From positions 124,001 to 188,000 of the forward strand of contig SXJP01000014.1 in assembly GCA_005779395.1 (NCBI GenBank): DNA of 64,000 nucleotides, written 5' to 3'. Positions 1 to 8,667 of this stretch are shown here, in pieces. Made by a program: the position numbers and the translations under genes. This stretch comes from Actinomycetota bacterium. Lineage in GTDB: Bacteria > Actinomycetota > Acidimicrobiia > IMCC26256 > PALSA-610. The notes below the pieces were generated by a model, which was not told where the DNA came from, searched no databases, and saw nothing but the letters and a program-made list of their open reading frames with translations. Each line of letters begins with the position of its first letter. Position 1 is the first letter of the stretch.

Positions 1-429
1 ATGTGCATCGGAGCCGCACAAGGAGCGCTCGAATACGCAGTCGGCTACATGAGCGAGCGGACCGTCGGAACCAGAACTCTCGCAGATTTTCAGGGCCTGC
101 AATGGAAGATCGCCGACATGACGATCAAACTCGAAAGCGCGAGGATGCTGCTCCAACGCGCCGTGCGACTCGCTGGCGAGCACGGGACTCCGCCGCCGTT
201 AGAGACTGCAATCGCTAAGGCAGCCGCTAACGAAGCAGCAAAGTTCGTTTGCGACGAAGCGATCCAACTCCTCGGCGGGTATGGCTTTTCGCGCGAATAT
301 CCGGTCGAACGCATCTATCGCGACATTCGCGGCCTCTGCATTGGTGCCGGAACAGTCGAGATCCAGAAGAACTTCATCGGCACAGCGGTGCTAGGCGGAG
401 CGAAGCCTGTTGGCGGTGCATGGAAGTAG
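1..429 (+). CDS. Acyl-CoA dehydrogenase, C-terminal part (cut by window start)
   Basis: Only the C-terminal helical domain of an acyl-CoA dehydrogenase is present; the reading frame is open from base 1, so the true start lies upstream. The visible 142 residues carry the FAD-contacting helix around LADFQGLQWKIADM, the LLGGYGFSREYPVERIYRD stretch typical of the family and the closing GAGTVEIQKN motif. These enzymes remove two hydrogens from an acyl-CoA and pass electrons to ETF. It precedes an acyl-CoA ligase that starts inside or just after its 3' end, so the two probably form an operon for activation and first oxidation of one acid. Family assignment is firm; the substrate cannot be told. Confidence 0.9.
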   Translation: MCIGAAQGALEYAVGYMSERTVGTRTLADFQGLQWKIADMTIKLESARMLLQRAVRLAGEHGTPPPLETAIAKAAANEAAKFVCDEAIQLLGGYGFSREYPVERIYRDIRGLCIGAGTVEIQKNFIGTAVLGGAKPVGGAWK

Positions 430-1822
430 CGTCGCCAAAGTGATACGCCCCACGTTCAAATCGCCGTTGACAGCATCGTATTTGGCGGCTGGCGGGGCGT
501 GGAGTGGACCGACCGTCGACGAGTTGCTTGCTTCTTGTGACGGCTTCGAACAGGTCGCGAGAATCGCGGGAGGCCTCGTTGCGATAGGAGTAACCCCTGG
601 CGCTGTCGTCACATGGCAGTCGCCGAATCGGAGCGCGGTCGCTCTCGCCTACCGCGCCTGCTGGCGGGTCGGGGCAATCGCTGCACCCCTTCATCATCAG
701 CTAGGCACATCTGAGACAGGCTCGTTGTTGTCGGCGCTCGGTGAGCACACGAAACTTGATCTCGATTTACTCCCTACGGGCACACCAGTCGAGAAACTAT
801 GGAGTGATAATTCTGCTGTCGCAGCAGTGTTGTTCACCTCCGGGTCGACGGGTACCCCGAAAGGAGTTCTGCACACTCAAGCAACACTCGGCTACAAGGC
901 CACGACGATGCGAGACGTCCACCGCATCACACCAAACGATGTCGTCCTGATGCCAGCACCGTGTGCGCACATTTCCGGACTCCTGAACGGCATAACAATG
1001 CCCGGCGTGGCTGGGGCGAGAACCGTATATATGGCCAAATGGAATCCCGAAGCCGCCGTCGAACTCATCGAAAAAGAACATGTCACGTTCATGATCGGGC
1101 CGCCGACATTCTTTATTTCGCTCATGGGCGCCAGCAACTTTTCAGCGAGTCGCGTTGCTTCTCTGCGACTAATCAGTAGTGGCGGCGCTGGTGTAACGCC
1201 CGCATTCGTCGAAAGCACTCGCACGAGTCTCAATGCGCGCGTAAAACGAACCTACGGCAGCACCGAGGCGCCGTCTGTAGCGACGAACGCAGCAAATGAC
1301 GACGCCCACGATGAGTCTCACGACGGCCGAGCGATAGGCCAGGCAGAACTCCGGATATCGCCAGAAGGCGAACTACTGGTTCGAGGTCCTGAAGTTTGCG
1401 TCGGTTACCTCGACGCCAAACAAAACGACGCTGCGTTCGACTCAGAAGGCTGGTTTCATACAGGCGACCTAGCCACGCTCGATCATGACGGCTGGCTCAA
1501 CATCACCGGGCGCCTCCACGACATGATTATTCGCGGCGGAGAAAACATCGCGGCAATTGCCGTTGAGGCTGTGCTCGAAGCCCACCCAAACGTGCAACTC
1601 GCTGCAGTCGTCGGCATTCCAGATGAACGTCTCGGCGAGAGCATCTGCGCGTTCGTTGTTGCAGACACTGGATTCGATCTTGATGTATGTAGAGACTGGT
1701 TTGAAGCGCGAGGCATCGCACGCTGGAAAACCCCCGAGCGCGTAATAGTGATGGAGTCGCTACCGATGCTCGCGAGTGGCAAGACCGACAAAGCAGGACT
1801 CAAAAGAATTGCGCTCGGTTGA
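410..1822 (+). CDS. AMP-dependent acyl-CoA synthetase/ligase
   Basis: An ANL-superfamily enzyme that would activate a carboxylic acid to its CoA thioester with ATP. The phosphate-binding loop is clear (LFTSGSTGTPKG), followed by YGSTEAP, GWFHTGDLA, the hinge MIIRGGENI and a C-terminal GKTDKAGLKR with the catalytic lysine. At about 470 residues it is shorter than most FadD proteins, mainly in the N-terminal part. The listed start is TTG at 410, overlapping the preceding dehydrogenase by 20 nt; GTG at 416 or 440 are equally possible. Its position behind an acyl-CoA dehydrogenase suggests it feeds beta-oxidation. The acid activated is unknown. Confidence 0.9.
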   Translation: MAVHGSSVAKVIRPTFKSPLTASYLAAGGAWSGPTVDELLASCDGFEQVARIAGGLVAIGVTPGAVVTWQSPNRSAVALAYRACWRVGAIAAPLHHQLGTSETGSLLSALGEHTKLDLDLLPTGTPVEKLWSDNSAVAAVLFTSGSTGTPKGVLHTQATLGYKATTMRDVHRITPNDVVLMPAPCAHISGLLNGITMPGVAGARTVYMAKWNPEAAVELIEKEHVTFMIGPPTFFISLMGASNFSASRVASLRLISSGGAGVTPAFVESTRTSLNARVKRTYGSTEAPSVATNAANDDAHDESHDGRAIGQAELRISPEGELLVRGPEVCVGYLDAKQNDAAFDSEGWFHTGDLATLDHDGWLNITGRLHDMIIRGGENIAAIAVEAVLEAHPNVQLAAVVGIPDERLGESICAFVVADTGFDLDVCRDWFEARGIARWKTPERVIVMESLPMLASGKTDKAGLKRIALG

Positions 1823-1826
1823 TTCA

Positions 1827-2825
1827 CTAGGGCGCGTCGACTGCTGAGATTGCGAAGGCAACGCCATCGACTGGATCTTCGATAACAAGACGGACAACAT
1901 GCCCGACTAGCGCGTCGCTCGCTCCGAACCAGCTCCAGCGCAGTTCGGCAATCGCCTCGCCTAGTTCCTCTTGGTCGACTTGCTCATGAGGATCGAACCC
2001 ACACAACGCAGCCGCTGCGTGCCAAGCCGCATCACGACCAGCCGCAGCTCCGCGACGGCGGCCGCGCTGTCCACCGCTAGCCCCAGCCCACGCAAGCCAG
2101 CGCAGGCCGTCTTGGGCCGAAATTTCTGCGATCCGCGCCTCTCGCTCGATTCCACATGCAGCTATTGCGTTTGCTGCATTGCCAGCTACCGCTACCACGA
2201 CTATGTTCGCTTCCGATTGCGTTGCCCAATTTTCTGCTACGCCACGTAGTGCGTTGCCCGCCTCAGCCGAGTCCTCATCGTCGAGCGCCTCACCTACTTC
2301 TGGAGCTATCGGCCGCGTCGCCGACGGGTTAACGGGGCTAGGCGTCTCAATTCCAGTGGGGGTGTATGTCGCAAGCAAATATTCCGGTTCCCACATTGAC
2401 CTTACGAGAGGCACAGCGAGAACATCGGCTGCGACGACAGTTTCTTCGATGATTTCGCCATGCGCCGCGCATTCATGTGCGAACAGCGCGGCGACTGGCC
2501 CTTCAGGCAGATATGTTGCCACAGACGCCCACCGGTGGTGTTGCGCTGCGACCTCGGTGAGCGGACCAGGAGCGAACATCCCAGTGCCAGGCACAAGGAC
2601 CTCGTCCATCAAGTCGTCTCGACCATGCAGAGCGACCCTGTATTCGGCCCAACTCGCCGCTGGCCAGAGTTGCCTACCGGTGTCTTCGAAGGCACCGCGC
2701 GCGGAGTCACGCAGGTCTAGCAAATCATCCCAGCGACACTCGCTAGCAAGATCATCCGAGATGCGAATTAGCTCGTCTAGATCGTTGCGAGCGATAGCTG
2801 TAGCGACACGCTCGCGAGAACTCAA
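1827..2825 (-). CDS. Conserved-looking hypothetical protein in an acyl-CoA operon
   Basis: A 332-residue protein I do not recognise. It has no signal peptide or membrane segment and is rich in Ala, Asp, Glu and Trp. The C-terminal half has a basic glycine-rich patch (GGQRGRRRG) and a Trp-rich stretch (LRWSWFGA). It starts with TTG at 2825, and TTGA overlaps the stop of the acyl-CoA dehydrogenase upstream by 4 nt, so the two are almost certainly translated together. It runs convergently into the ligase gene 4 bp away. Coding potential is supported by length and operon position; no function can be assigned. A role tied to the neighbouring dehydrogenase is inference. Confidence 0.75.
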   Translation of the reverse strand: MSSRERVATAIARNDLDELIRISDDLASECRWDDLLDLRDSARGAFEDTGRQLWPAASWAEYRVALHGRDDLMDEVLVPGTGMFAPGPLTEVAAQHHRWASVATYLPEGPVAALFAHECAAHGEIIEETVVAADVLAVPLVRSMWEPEYLLATYTPTGIETPSPVNPSATRPIAPEVGEALDDEDSAEAGNALRGVAENWATQSEANIVVVAVAGNAANAIAACGIEREARIAEISAQDGLRWLAWAGASGGQRGRRRGAAAGRDAAWHAAAALCGFDPHEQVDQEELGEAIAELRWSWFGASDALVGHVVRLVIEDPVDGVAFAISAVDAP

Positions 2826-3910
2826 ATTACGCTCACTCCCGCTTCAACACGTCGACGTAACTGTTCGGCAAGACGGATTCTGTGGAACGTCGCATCACCG
2901 AATGTGAGTTGATCTAACTGCGATCGCTTCATGAAGAAATGCAGATCGTGTTCCCATGTGAAGCCAATACCACCGTGTACCTGGAGCGCACTAGCCATAA
3001 CGCGCTTGGCCGCATCGGCGCCCCATACCTTGCTCGTCGACGCAGCCACCGACGCGTCGGCATCCTGTGCGCCGATGGCCCAAGCCGCCCAGTAGAGCGA
3101 CGACCGCATCCCTTCGACATCTACCAGCATGTCTGCGCAACGGTGCTTCACTGCCTGGAATGAGCCAATCGGTTTGCCGAACTGCACACGATCCTTGGCG
3201 TATGCAACAGACATGTCAAGCACCGCCTGTGCCGCTCCGAGCATCTCTGCACCGACGAGCACTGTGCCGCGGTCAAGGAGCACATCGGCAATTACGGAAT
3301 CCCCCACGTACTGCGCAGGCGTGTCGTCGAAGCGCAACCAGCCGAGCGGCCGCGTGACATCCATCGCACTTTCTCGTGCCGGCCTACCCAATGCATCGAG
3401 ATCGACGCGAAAAACTGTGGTGCCAGCATCTGTCAACGCAAATACAATCGCGACATTCGCGCATGGCGCGTATGCAACGGGATCAGTGCGACCAGAAAGT
3501 AGCCAAGAGCCATCGACCTTTCGGGCTGTTACAGCGTCGACGCGTTTGCTCCACGCGACACACCCGACGGTGTCGCCAGCGAGGAGCTGTTCGACATCGG
3601 CCGTTAACCCACCGAGTTTGAATGCATGCAATGTGAGCAAAGTAGAGAGGAAGGGCACGGGCGCTACGTGCCCGCCAAGTGTTTCGAGCAATACCGCGAC
3701 TTCAACAGTCCCGAGACCGAGGCCACCTTCTGACTCAGCGGTATCAACGAGTAGCCAGCCTTGATCTAACAGCGCCGCCCACAGGGCCGAATCAAATTGA
3801 TCGGCGCTCTCCGTGAACGCGCGCACTCGACGCAAAGATGCGAGGTCACCGAGAAGTTCTGATGCAGTGTCTCCTAAAGCAATCTGATCTGGTGTGAGGT
3901 CGAAGTCCAT
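2822..3910 (-). CDS. Acyl-CoA dehydrogenase, short type
   Basis: A 362-residue acyl-CoA dehydrogenase with the usual N-terminal helical, middle beta and C-terminal helical layout. Recognisable parts are the start MDFDLTPDQ, the RVQFGKPIGSFQAVKH segment and ALQVHGGIGFTWEHDLHF near the C-terminus. The usual GT/EIQ motif is replaced by LTFGDATFHR, as in the smaller subunits of actinobacterial heteromeric dehydrogenases (FadE27/FadE28 type), which work only with a catalytic partner. The partner could be another dehydrogenase in this window. It lies 12 bp after a thioesterase gene and overlaps the next gene by 4 nt, giving a three-gene leftward operon. Confidence 0.9.
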   Translation of the reverse strand: MDFDLTPDQIALGDTASELLGDLASLRRVRAFTESADQFDSALWAALLDQGWLLVDTAESEGGLGLGTVEVAVLLETLGGHVAPVPFLSTLLTLHAFKLGGLTADVEQLLAGDTVGCVAWSKRVDAVTARKVDGSWLLSGRTDPVAYAPCANVAIVFALTDAGTTVFRVDLDALGRPARESAMDVTRPLGWLRFDDTPAQYVGDSVIADVLLDRGTVLVGAEMLGAAQAVLDMSVAYAKDRVQFGKPIGSFQAVKHRCADMLVDVEGMRSSLYWAAWAIGAQDADASVAASTSKVWGADAAKRVMASALQVHGGIGFTWEHDLHFFMKRSQLDQLTFGDATFHRIRLAEQLRRRVEAGVSVI

Positions 3911-3922
3911 GAGTCTCTGACA

Positions 3923-4636
3923 CTATGAGATTTGTGGGACCCTTATCCACGTTGAACGTGCGACCGCAAGACATTCACCGTCTGCGGCGAATAATGCGGC
4001 GGCACCAAACATCTTGCGACCATCAACACCCTCGCGCCACGAAACTACATCACATACATCTCCTACCAACGGCACGCCTCGGACCTGGCCGGTGATGCGA
4101 CCTAAAACAATTGGCCCGAAAAAGGGATCCTCCGCCAAGTACATGCCGAGACTGCTCGGGCAGTCGAGCGCTGCCCAAATGAATTCGTCACCGTGCTCGG
4201 AGACGGTCCAACTGACTTGGTAGTTGCTTGTTCCGGAAACGCGTTGAGGAAATAGGCGCATGCCATCATCGACTTCTCGAGCTGGTCCACAGACGAAACA
4301 ATTCGCGGCTGGATGGTTCGTAGCTGGAACCAGGAGTGGTGAAATCTCTGACCTAGCAAGGACTGCTGCATCCACCGGGGCGGTCGGCGCTCTCAAGTCG
4401 AACTCGACGACTCTCGCCGTCGCGACTGTCAGGTCAACATGACGCAATTCAACTTCTCCGTTGATCTCGTGAATGTCCAAGTTGACATCGAACGGAATCG
4501 GGGCCTTCAGCGTTACCTCGACGGCCTCGTCGTCGCTTGGCACCAAGTGCGTACTAAGCAAGCCAGCTATATAGCCACCGTTAGCGCTAGATGGCGGGCC
4601 ACAGAATCTCTTGTCGACCTTCAACGTTTCACTCAC
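3923..4636 (-). CDS. Hotdog-fold acyl-CoA thioesterase-like protein
   Basis: A protein of about 237 residues when started at GTG 4636; the open frame continues upstream, but the extra residues are Cys/Arg-rich and unlike the family. Two hotdog-like halves are suggested. The N-terminal half has CGPPSSANGGYIAG, and the second half opens with NCFVCGPAREVDDGMRL, close to the CFVCG...G-M/L-R/L signature of PaaI-like thioesterases. Such proteins hydrolyse acyl-CoA thioesters. It is the first gene of the leftward operon with an acyl-CoA dehydrogenase and an unknown protein, and diverges from citrate synthase across about 89 bp. Fold assignment is fairly good; the activity is inferred. Confidence 0.7.
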   Translation of the reverse strand: MSETLKVDKRFCGPPSSANGGYIAGLLSTHLVPSDDEAVEVTLKAPIPFDVNLDIHEINGEVELRHVDLTVATARVVEFDLRAPTAPVDAAVLARSEISPLLVPATNHPAANCFVCGPAREVDDGMRLFPQRVSGTSNYQVSWTVSEHGDEFIWAALDCPSSLGMYLAEDPFFGPIVLGRITGQVRGVPLVGDVCDVVSWREGVDGRKMFGAAALFAADGECLAVARSTWIRVPQIS

Positions 4637-4725
4637 GTGGCAATGTTCATCGACCGAGCAAGAGAATGCAAAGCGGGGGCACCGTCGGCATATATTTGAA
4701 GGTATATCCGAGTAGGAGCGATCAG
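4637..4725. promoter_or_regulatory. Divergent promoter region, thioesterase operon / gltA
   Basis: About 89 bp separate the divergent starts at 4636 and 4726 and must hold both promoters. The stretch at 4690-4708 is unusually AT-rich and nearly symmetrical (ATATA...TATAT), suitable for a -10 element on either strand. AGGAG at 4714-4718 is a good ribosome binding site for the ATG at 4726 and fixes the citrate synthase start. No defined operator was recognised. Confidence 0.4.
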
Positions 4726-6018
4726 ATGGCCGATGGAGCAATACTCAACTACGACGGCAAAGAACTTCTTCTGCCGTTAGTGGAGGGTTCAGAGCACGAA
4801 AAAGCGGTCAACATCTCGAAGCTTCGTGCAGAAACTGGGCTCGTAACGCTCGACTACGGCTATGTGAACACAGGCAGCACCGAGTCTGCTATCACATTCA
4901 TCGACGGCGATCTCGGCATTCTCCGTTACCGCGGCTACCCGATTGAGCAACTCGCCGACCAAGACCAGCCATCGTTTCTAGAGACCGCCTACTTGCTCAT
5001 TTACGGTGATCTTCCGACTGTCGCAGAACTCGATGACTTTCGGTTCTCGATCCGCAAACACACGCTCTTGCATGAAGATGCCAAGGGTTTCTTCAATGGC
5101 TTCCCTCGCGACGCGCACCCGATGGCAATTCTTTCGTCAGTGGTCAGCGCGCTCAGCACCTTCTACCAAGACAGCGACGACCCGAAAGACCCAGAACAAG
5201 TCCAGCTCTCAATTATCCGCTTAATGGCAAAGCTTCCTACGATCGCTGCGTACGCCTACAAGAAGTCGATCGGCCAACCGTTCCTCTACCCGAATAACTC
5301 GCTAGACCTCATCGAAAACTTCCTTACGATGATGTTTGCTGTTCCTTCAGAGCCGTACGAAGTCTCGCCAGTAATCGTCCATGCGCTCAAGCAACTCCTT
5401 ATCTTGCACGCAGACCACGAACAAAACTGCTCTACCTCGACAGTCCGGATGGTCGGTTCGGCCGAAGCCAACCTGTACGCATCGGTTGCCGCTGGTATCA
5501 ATGCGCTTTGGGGGCCGCTACATGGTGGCGCCAACCAGTCCGTCCTCGAGATGCTCGAAAACATTAGAAGCGATGGCGGCGATGTTCGCAAGGCCGTAGA
5601 GCGCGCCAAGGACCCAAACGACGACTTCCGGCTGTCTGGCTTCGGCCACCGCGTGTACAAGAACTTCGATCCGCGAGCCAAGATCATCAAGGGCACGGCA
5701 GACGCTGTCCTCGCCGATCTCGACTCGAAGGACGACCTTCTAGGGATTGCAGTTGAACTCGAAGGCATTGCGCTAGCCGATGACTATTTCATCGAACGTC
5801 GGCTTTATCCAAACGTCGACTTCTACTCAGGGCTCATCTATCGCGCGATGGGCTTTCCCACAAACATGTTCACAGTTTTGTTTGCTATCGGACGGCTCCC
5901 AGGCTGGATCGCTCACTGGAAAGAAATGAACGAGAGTCCGAAAACAAAAATCGGCAGACCTCGCCAGATTTACACGGGTCCACAAGAGCGCCCGTTTGTA
6001 CCGATGAACCAGCGATAG
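4726..6018 (+). CDS. gltA: Citrate synthase
   Basis: A 430-residue type II (hexameric-type) citrate synthase, condensing acetyl-CoA and oxaloacetate to citrate at the entry to the TCA cycle. The catalytic residues are in place: His266 in GPLHGGANQ, His308 in GFGHRVYKNFDPR and Asp365 in NVDFYSGLIY, matching the spacing in E. coli GltA. The start at 4726 is preferred over an upstream ATG at 4591 because it has an AGGAG ribosome site, gives the family's usual N-terminus and avoids a long antisense overlap with the thioesterase gene. It lies between beta-oxidation genes, which supply its substrate. It is followed after 18 bp by an acyl-CoA dehydrogenase. Confidence 0.97.
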   Translation: MADGAILNYDGKELLLPLVEGSEHEKAVNISKLRAETGLVTLDYGYVNTGSTESAITFIDGDLGILRYRGYPIEQLADQDQPSFLETAYLLIYGDLPTVAELDDFRFSIRKHTLLHEDAKGFFNGFPRDAHPMAILSSVVSALSTFYQDSDDPKDPEQVQLSIIRLMAKLPTIAAYAYKKSIGQPFLYPNNSLDLIENFLTMMFAVPSEPYEVSPVIVHALKQLLILHADHEQNCSTSTVRMVGSAEANLYASVAAGINALWGPLHGGANQSVLEMLENIRSDGGDVRKAVERAKDPNDDFRLSGFGHRVYKNFDPRAKIIKGTADAVLADLDSKDDLLGIAVELEGIALADDYFIERRLYPNVDFYSGLIYRAMGFPTNMFTVLFAIGRLPGWIAHWKEMNESPKTKIGRPRQIYTGPQERPFVPMNQR

Positions 6019-6036
6019 TTACCCAGAAAAGCGCTA

Positions 6037-7215
6037 GTGGACCTCGCAGCAACTAGCGCTGAATCAGAGCTTCGCGACGAAGTTCGAGCGTGGCTAGAGC
6101 AGCACTTGCCGTGGGAATACGGGGTCGGGCTGCCACCACGTTTTGATCGACTCGAAGACGAAGTCGCGTTCGGACGCGAATGGCAAGCCAAACTCTCCAC
6201 TAATCGACTCGTCGGCGTCGCGTGGCCACCAGAATTTGGCGGTCGTGGCTGCGGACCCGTCGAGCACTACATCGTCACCGAGGAACTCGCGCGAGCGAGG
6301 GCACCGGAACTTGTCGGGCGTATAGGGATCAACCTTGTCGGGCCGACTCTGCTCGCCCACGCGACTGATGCGCAGAAACAGCGGTGGCTACCCAATATCT
6401 TGAACGCGTCTGAGTTGTGGTGTCAGCTTTTTAGCGAACCAGAAGCCGGGAGCGACCTTGCCTCGCTTCGAACCTCAGCACGAAAGACCGACGGTGGCTA
6501 TTTAGTCAACGGCCAGAAGGTCTGGACCTCCTATGCGCAGTTCGCGAACTGGGGATGGTGTCTCGCTCGTACAACGCCGGACGGCCCGAAACAGCGCGGC
6601 ATTTCAGCTTTCGTTATCGACATGCACGCCTCAGGGGTCGACGTGCGTCCGCTCCGGCAGATAACCGATGAGACAGAGTTCAACGAAGTTTTCCTTACCG
6701 ATGTGTTCGTACCCGATGAGCACCTCGTAGGACCTCTCGACGAGGGTTGGCGGATCGCAAACTCGACACTCACCCACGAACGCGGCGTAAATCCGCGGCA
6801 ACTCGTTATTCACACGCAACTCGTCGACGAACTTTGTCGGCTCGGTGCATCACTCGGTGCTTTCGACGATCCAAGACTGGCACAAAAACTCGCAGATGCA
6901 TTCGTCGAGGTAAAGATCTTCGGACTCAACAACTGGCGCTCAATATCACGCACAGCGAAAGGAACCGACCCTGGGCCTGTCGGAGCTATTAACAAGCTTT
7001 GGTGGAGTGAAATGAGCAAGCGACTCCACGACACGGCGCTTTCTGTTGTAGGAGAAGCAGCACCACTCTGGCATGGGGCTACCGATAATCCCGCGGACGG
7101 CGCATGGCAACGGTCCTGGCTCTACTACCAGGCCAGTTCTATTTGGGCAGGAACCAACGAGATTCAGCGCAACGTGATCGGCGAGCGCACTCTCGGGTTG
7201 CCTCGAGATAAGTAA
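6037..7215 (+). CDS. Acyl-CoA dehydrogenase
   Basis: A 392-residue acyl-CoA dehydrogenase starting at GTG 6037. It shows LWCQLFSEPEAGSDLASLRT for FAD and substrate binding, NGQKVWTSYAQ, and the C-terminal IWAGTNEIQRNVIGERTLG. In classical enzymes the residue before GT is the catalytic Glu; here it is Ala. In many actinobacterial FadE proteins the base sits in another helix, and THERG around residue 248 is a candidate. Electrons would go to the ETF encoded later in the window. It lies 18 bp behind citrate synthase and is probably cotranscribed. The specific acyl-CoA is unknown. Confidence 0.93.
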   Translation: MDLAATSAESELRDEVRAWLEQHLPWEYGVGLPPRFDRLEDEVAFGREWQAKLSTNRLVGVAWPPEFGGRGCGPVEHYIVTEELARARAPELVGRIGINLVGPTLLAHATDAQKQRWLPNILNASELWCQLFSEPEAGSDLASLRTSARKTDGGYLVNGQKVWTSYAQFANWGWCLARTTPDGPKQRGISAFVIDMHASGVDVRPLRQITDETEFNEVFLTDVFVPDEHLVGPLDEGWRIANSTLTHERGVNPRQLVIHTQLVDELCRLGASLGAFDDPRLAQKLADAFVEVKIFGLNNWRSISRTAKGTDPGPVGAINKLWWSEMSKRLHDTALSVVGEAAPLWHGATDNPADGAWQRSWLYYQASSIWAGTNEIQRNVIGERTLGLPRDK

Positions 7216-7239
7216 CGCCACATCGACAGAACGTCGCGA

Positions 7240-7773
7240 TTATGCGACGAGCCGATTCGCGTACATGCAGATCGCCGCTGCCTCTTTGATCGGATCAGCA
7301 CCGCGCAAAGCTGCCGAAGAACTAGCTGCCCACCAAACAGAAGCCAGCGAACCCTCAAGCGCATGAAACGCGTCGTGTTCTAACGCCTCACTCACAAACG
7401 CTCTCTCAACGATCGTGCCAATGACTTCGCCAAGGCGGTCGACGGCGTGCGCTGCGTGCATACATTCCGCTCCAACGAGGACGCTCTCACCATCATCGAA
7501 CTGGTCGTGCGCGACCGCAGCGAAACTGCGAACAATCTTGTCTGCACCGTCTGGCGGTGGCGCTAGGTGCAGGTACACGCGGGTTACGCGGGGGGCTACA
7601 CGCACGAGTTCAGGGGCGGTTCCTTCAAATATCGCTGCCCCGACAAGCGTCGCGAATCCGGCATCGTCACCGCGCATGCATGCGACTACCGGCGCTAACA
7701 ACTTGCGCACCGCGTCGGCTGGCTCTAGAGGTTCTTGTCTTGCTACCCACTGTGCCATCGCTACTACTTCCAT
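7240..7773 (-). CDS. Hypothetical helical protein
   Basis: A protein of 177 residues with the ATG at 7773; a TTG at 7830 would add 19 residues, and an ATG at 7758 would shorten it. I do not recognise the family. It is predicted largely helical, Ala-rich, with no signal peptide or transmembrane segment. There is a conserved-looking ECMHAAHAVDRLGEVIG segment and a Trp pair (ASVWWAASSSAALRG) near the C-terminus. It runs opposite to its neighbours, between an acyl-CoA dehydrogenase and a crotonase, and shares a short divergent promoter region with the latter. An AAGG lies about 9 nt before the chosen start. It is probably real, but its function is unknown. Confidence 0.6.
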   Translation of the reverse strand: MEVVAMAQWVARQEPLEPADAVRKLLAPVVACMRGDDAGFATLVGAAIFEGTAPELVRVAPRVTRVYLHLAPPPDGADKIVRSFAAVAHDQFDDGESVLVGAECMHAAHAVDRLGEVIGTIVERAFVSEALEHDAFHALEGSLASVWWAASSSAALRGADPIKEAAAICMYANRLVA

Positions 7774-7845
7774 GCTAGAGGCCTTACTCTGATCGGCACC
7801 GTTGACGAGCGCCCAAGCCTTCGCGCTCAACTAGATTCTCGACTC

Positions 7846-8667
7846 GTGACCGAATCCGCAACAATTCGATACGCGACAAGTGGGCCAGTAGCGACAATTA
7901 CCCTCGCACGGCCCGAGGTGCGCAATGCTCAGAACTCAGAGCTGATCGACGAACTCGACGCGGCGTTCGATCTGGCCGAATCTGACGACAACATCCGCGT
8001 AGTCATCCTCGACGCGCAAGGCGACCATTTCTCTGCGGGCCACGACCTAAAAGAACTCCTTGCAGCAGAGTCATATTGGGCGTCGCTACGTTCAACACCT
8101 GAGGGCAAGCTTCACCACGAGCAGGTCATGTATTGGGACAAGCTCTTGCGAATCCGCGACTTCCCGAAACCCACAATCGCTGCGGTCCAAGGCACATGCA
8201 CGGCGGGTGGCCTCATGCTCGCATGTGTCTGCGATCTCATAGTTGCAGCCGACGACGCGGTTTTCTCGAACCCGGTCGCGCGCATGAGTGGAGTCGGTGT
8301 CGAACTGTTAGTCGAGCCATGGGAGTTGGGTGCGCGCAAGGCAAAAGAGTTCTTGCTGTGTGCGACCAAGATCGACGCGACAGAGGCCGAGCGGCTAGGG
8401 CTTGTCAACCGCGTTGTGCCACGCGCCGACCTCGCAACCTCAGCCATAGCGATGGCCGAGACTGTCGCGCTTGTGCCACCTGCAACTGCGAGCGCGATCA
8501 AGGCGTCGGTCAACAACATGCTCGACACACAAGGCCAACGTGAAAGCTGGCGCTATCACTTCATGATTCATCAATTCATCAGCAACACCCCAACTGCACT
8601 CGGGCGGCTCGAACAACGCAAGGCTGGTGGCATGGAAGCCGTCAAACGCGAACAATCCGACACATGA
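7846..8667 (+). CDS. Enoyl-CoA hydratase/isomerase (crotonase) family protein
   Basis: A 273-residue crotonase-fold protein starting at GTG 7846; the open frame runs further upstream, but that part overlaps the divergent gene and does not resemble the family. The oxyanion-hole segments are visible: HFSAGHDLKEL, and CTAGGLMLACVCDLIVA. The C-terminal region includes ATEAERLGLVNRVVP. The position that usually holds the first catalytic Glu is not obvious (region PVARMSGVGVELLVEPWELG), so hydratase activity is uncertain. It is the first gene of an overlapping operon with a CaiB-type CoA-transferase (ATGA overlap at 8664), a DUF35 protein and a thiolase-like protein. Confidence 0.87.
   Translation: MTESATIRYATSGPVATITLARPEVRNAQNSELIDELDAAFDLAESDDNIRVVILDAQGDHFSAGHDLKELLAAESYWASLRSTPEGKLHHEQVMYWDKLLRIRDFPKPTIAAVQGTCTAGGLMLACVCDLIVAADDAVFSNPVARMSGVGVELLVEPWELGARKAKEFLLCATKIDATEAERLGLVNRVVPRADLATSAIAMAETVALVPPATASAIKASVNNMLDTQGQRESWRYHFMIHQFISNTPTALGRLEQRKAGGMEAVKREQSDT

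Noticed and set aside
2179..2907. 242-residue open frame on the + strand
   Set aside because: It is antisense to the unknown protein gene at 1827-2825, is Ser/Ala/Arg-rich with no domain, and the minus-strand gene is operon-coupled.
3129..3764. 211-residue open frame on the + strand
   Set aside because: Antisense shadow of the acyl-CoA dehydrogenase at 2822-3910, which has clear family motifs.
4591..4725. Upstream extension of citrate synthase
   Set aside because: The extra residues are not family-like, overlap the divergent thioesterase gene, and ATG 4726 has a good AGGAG site.
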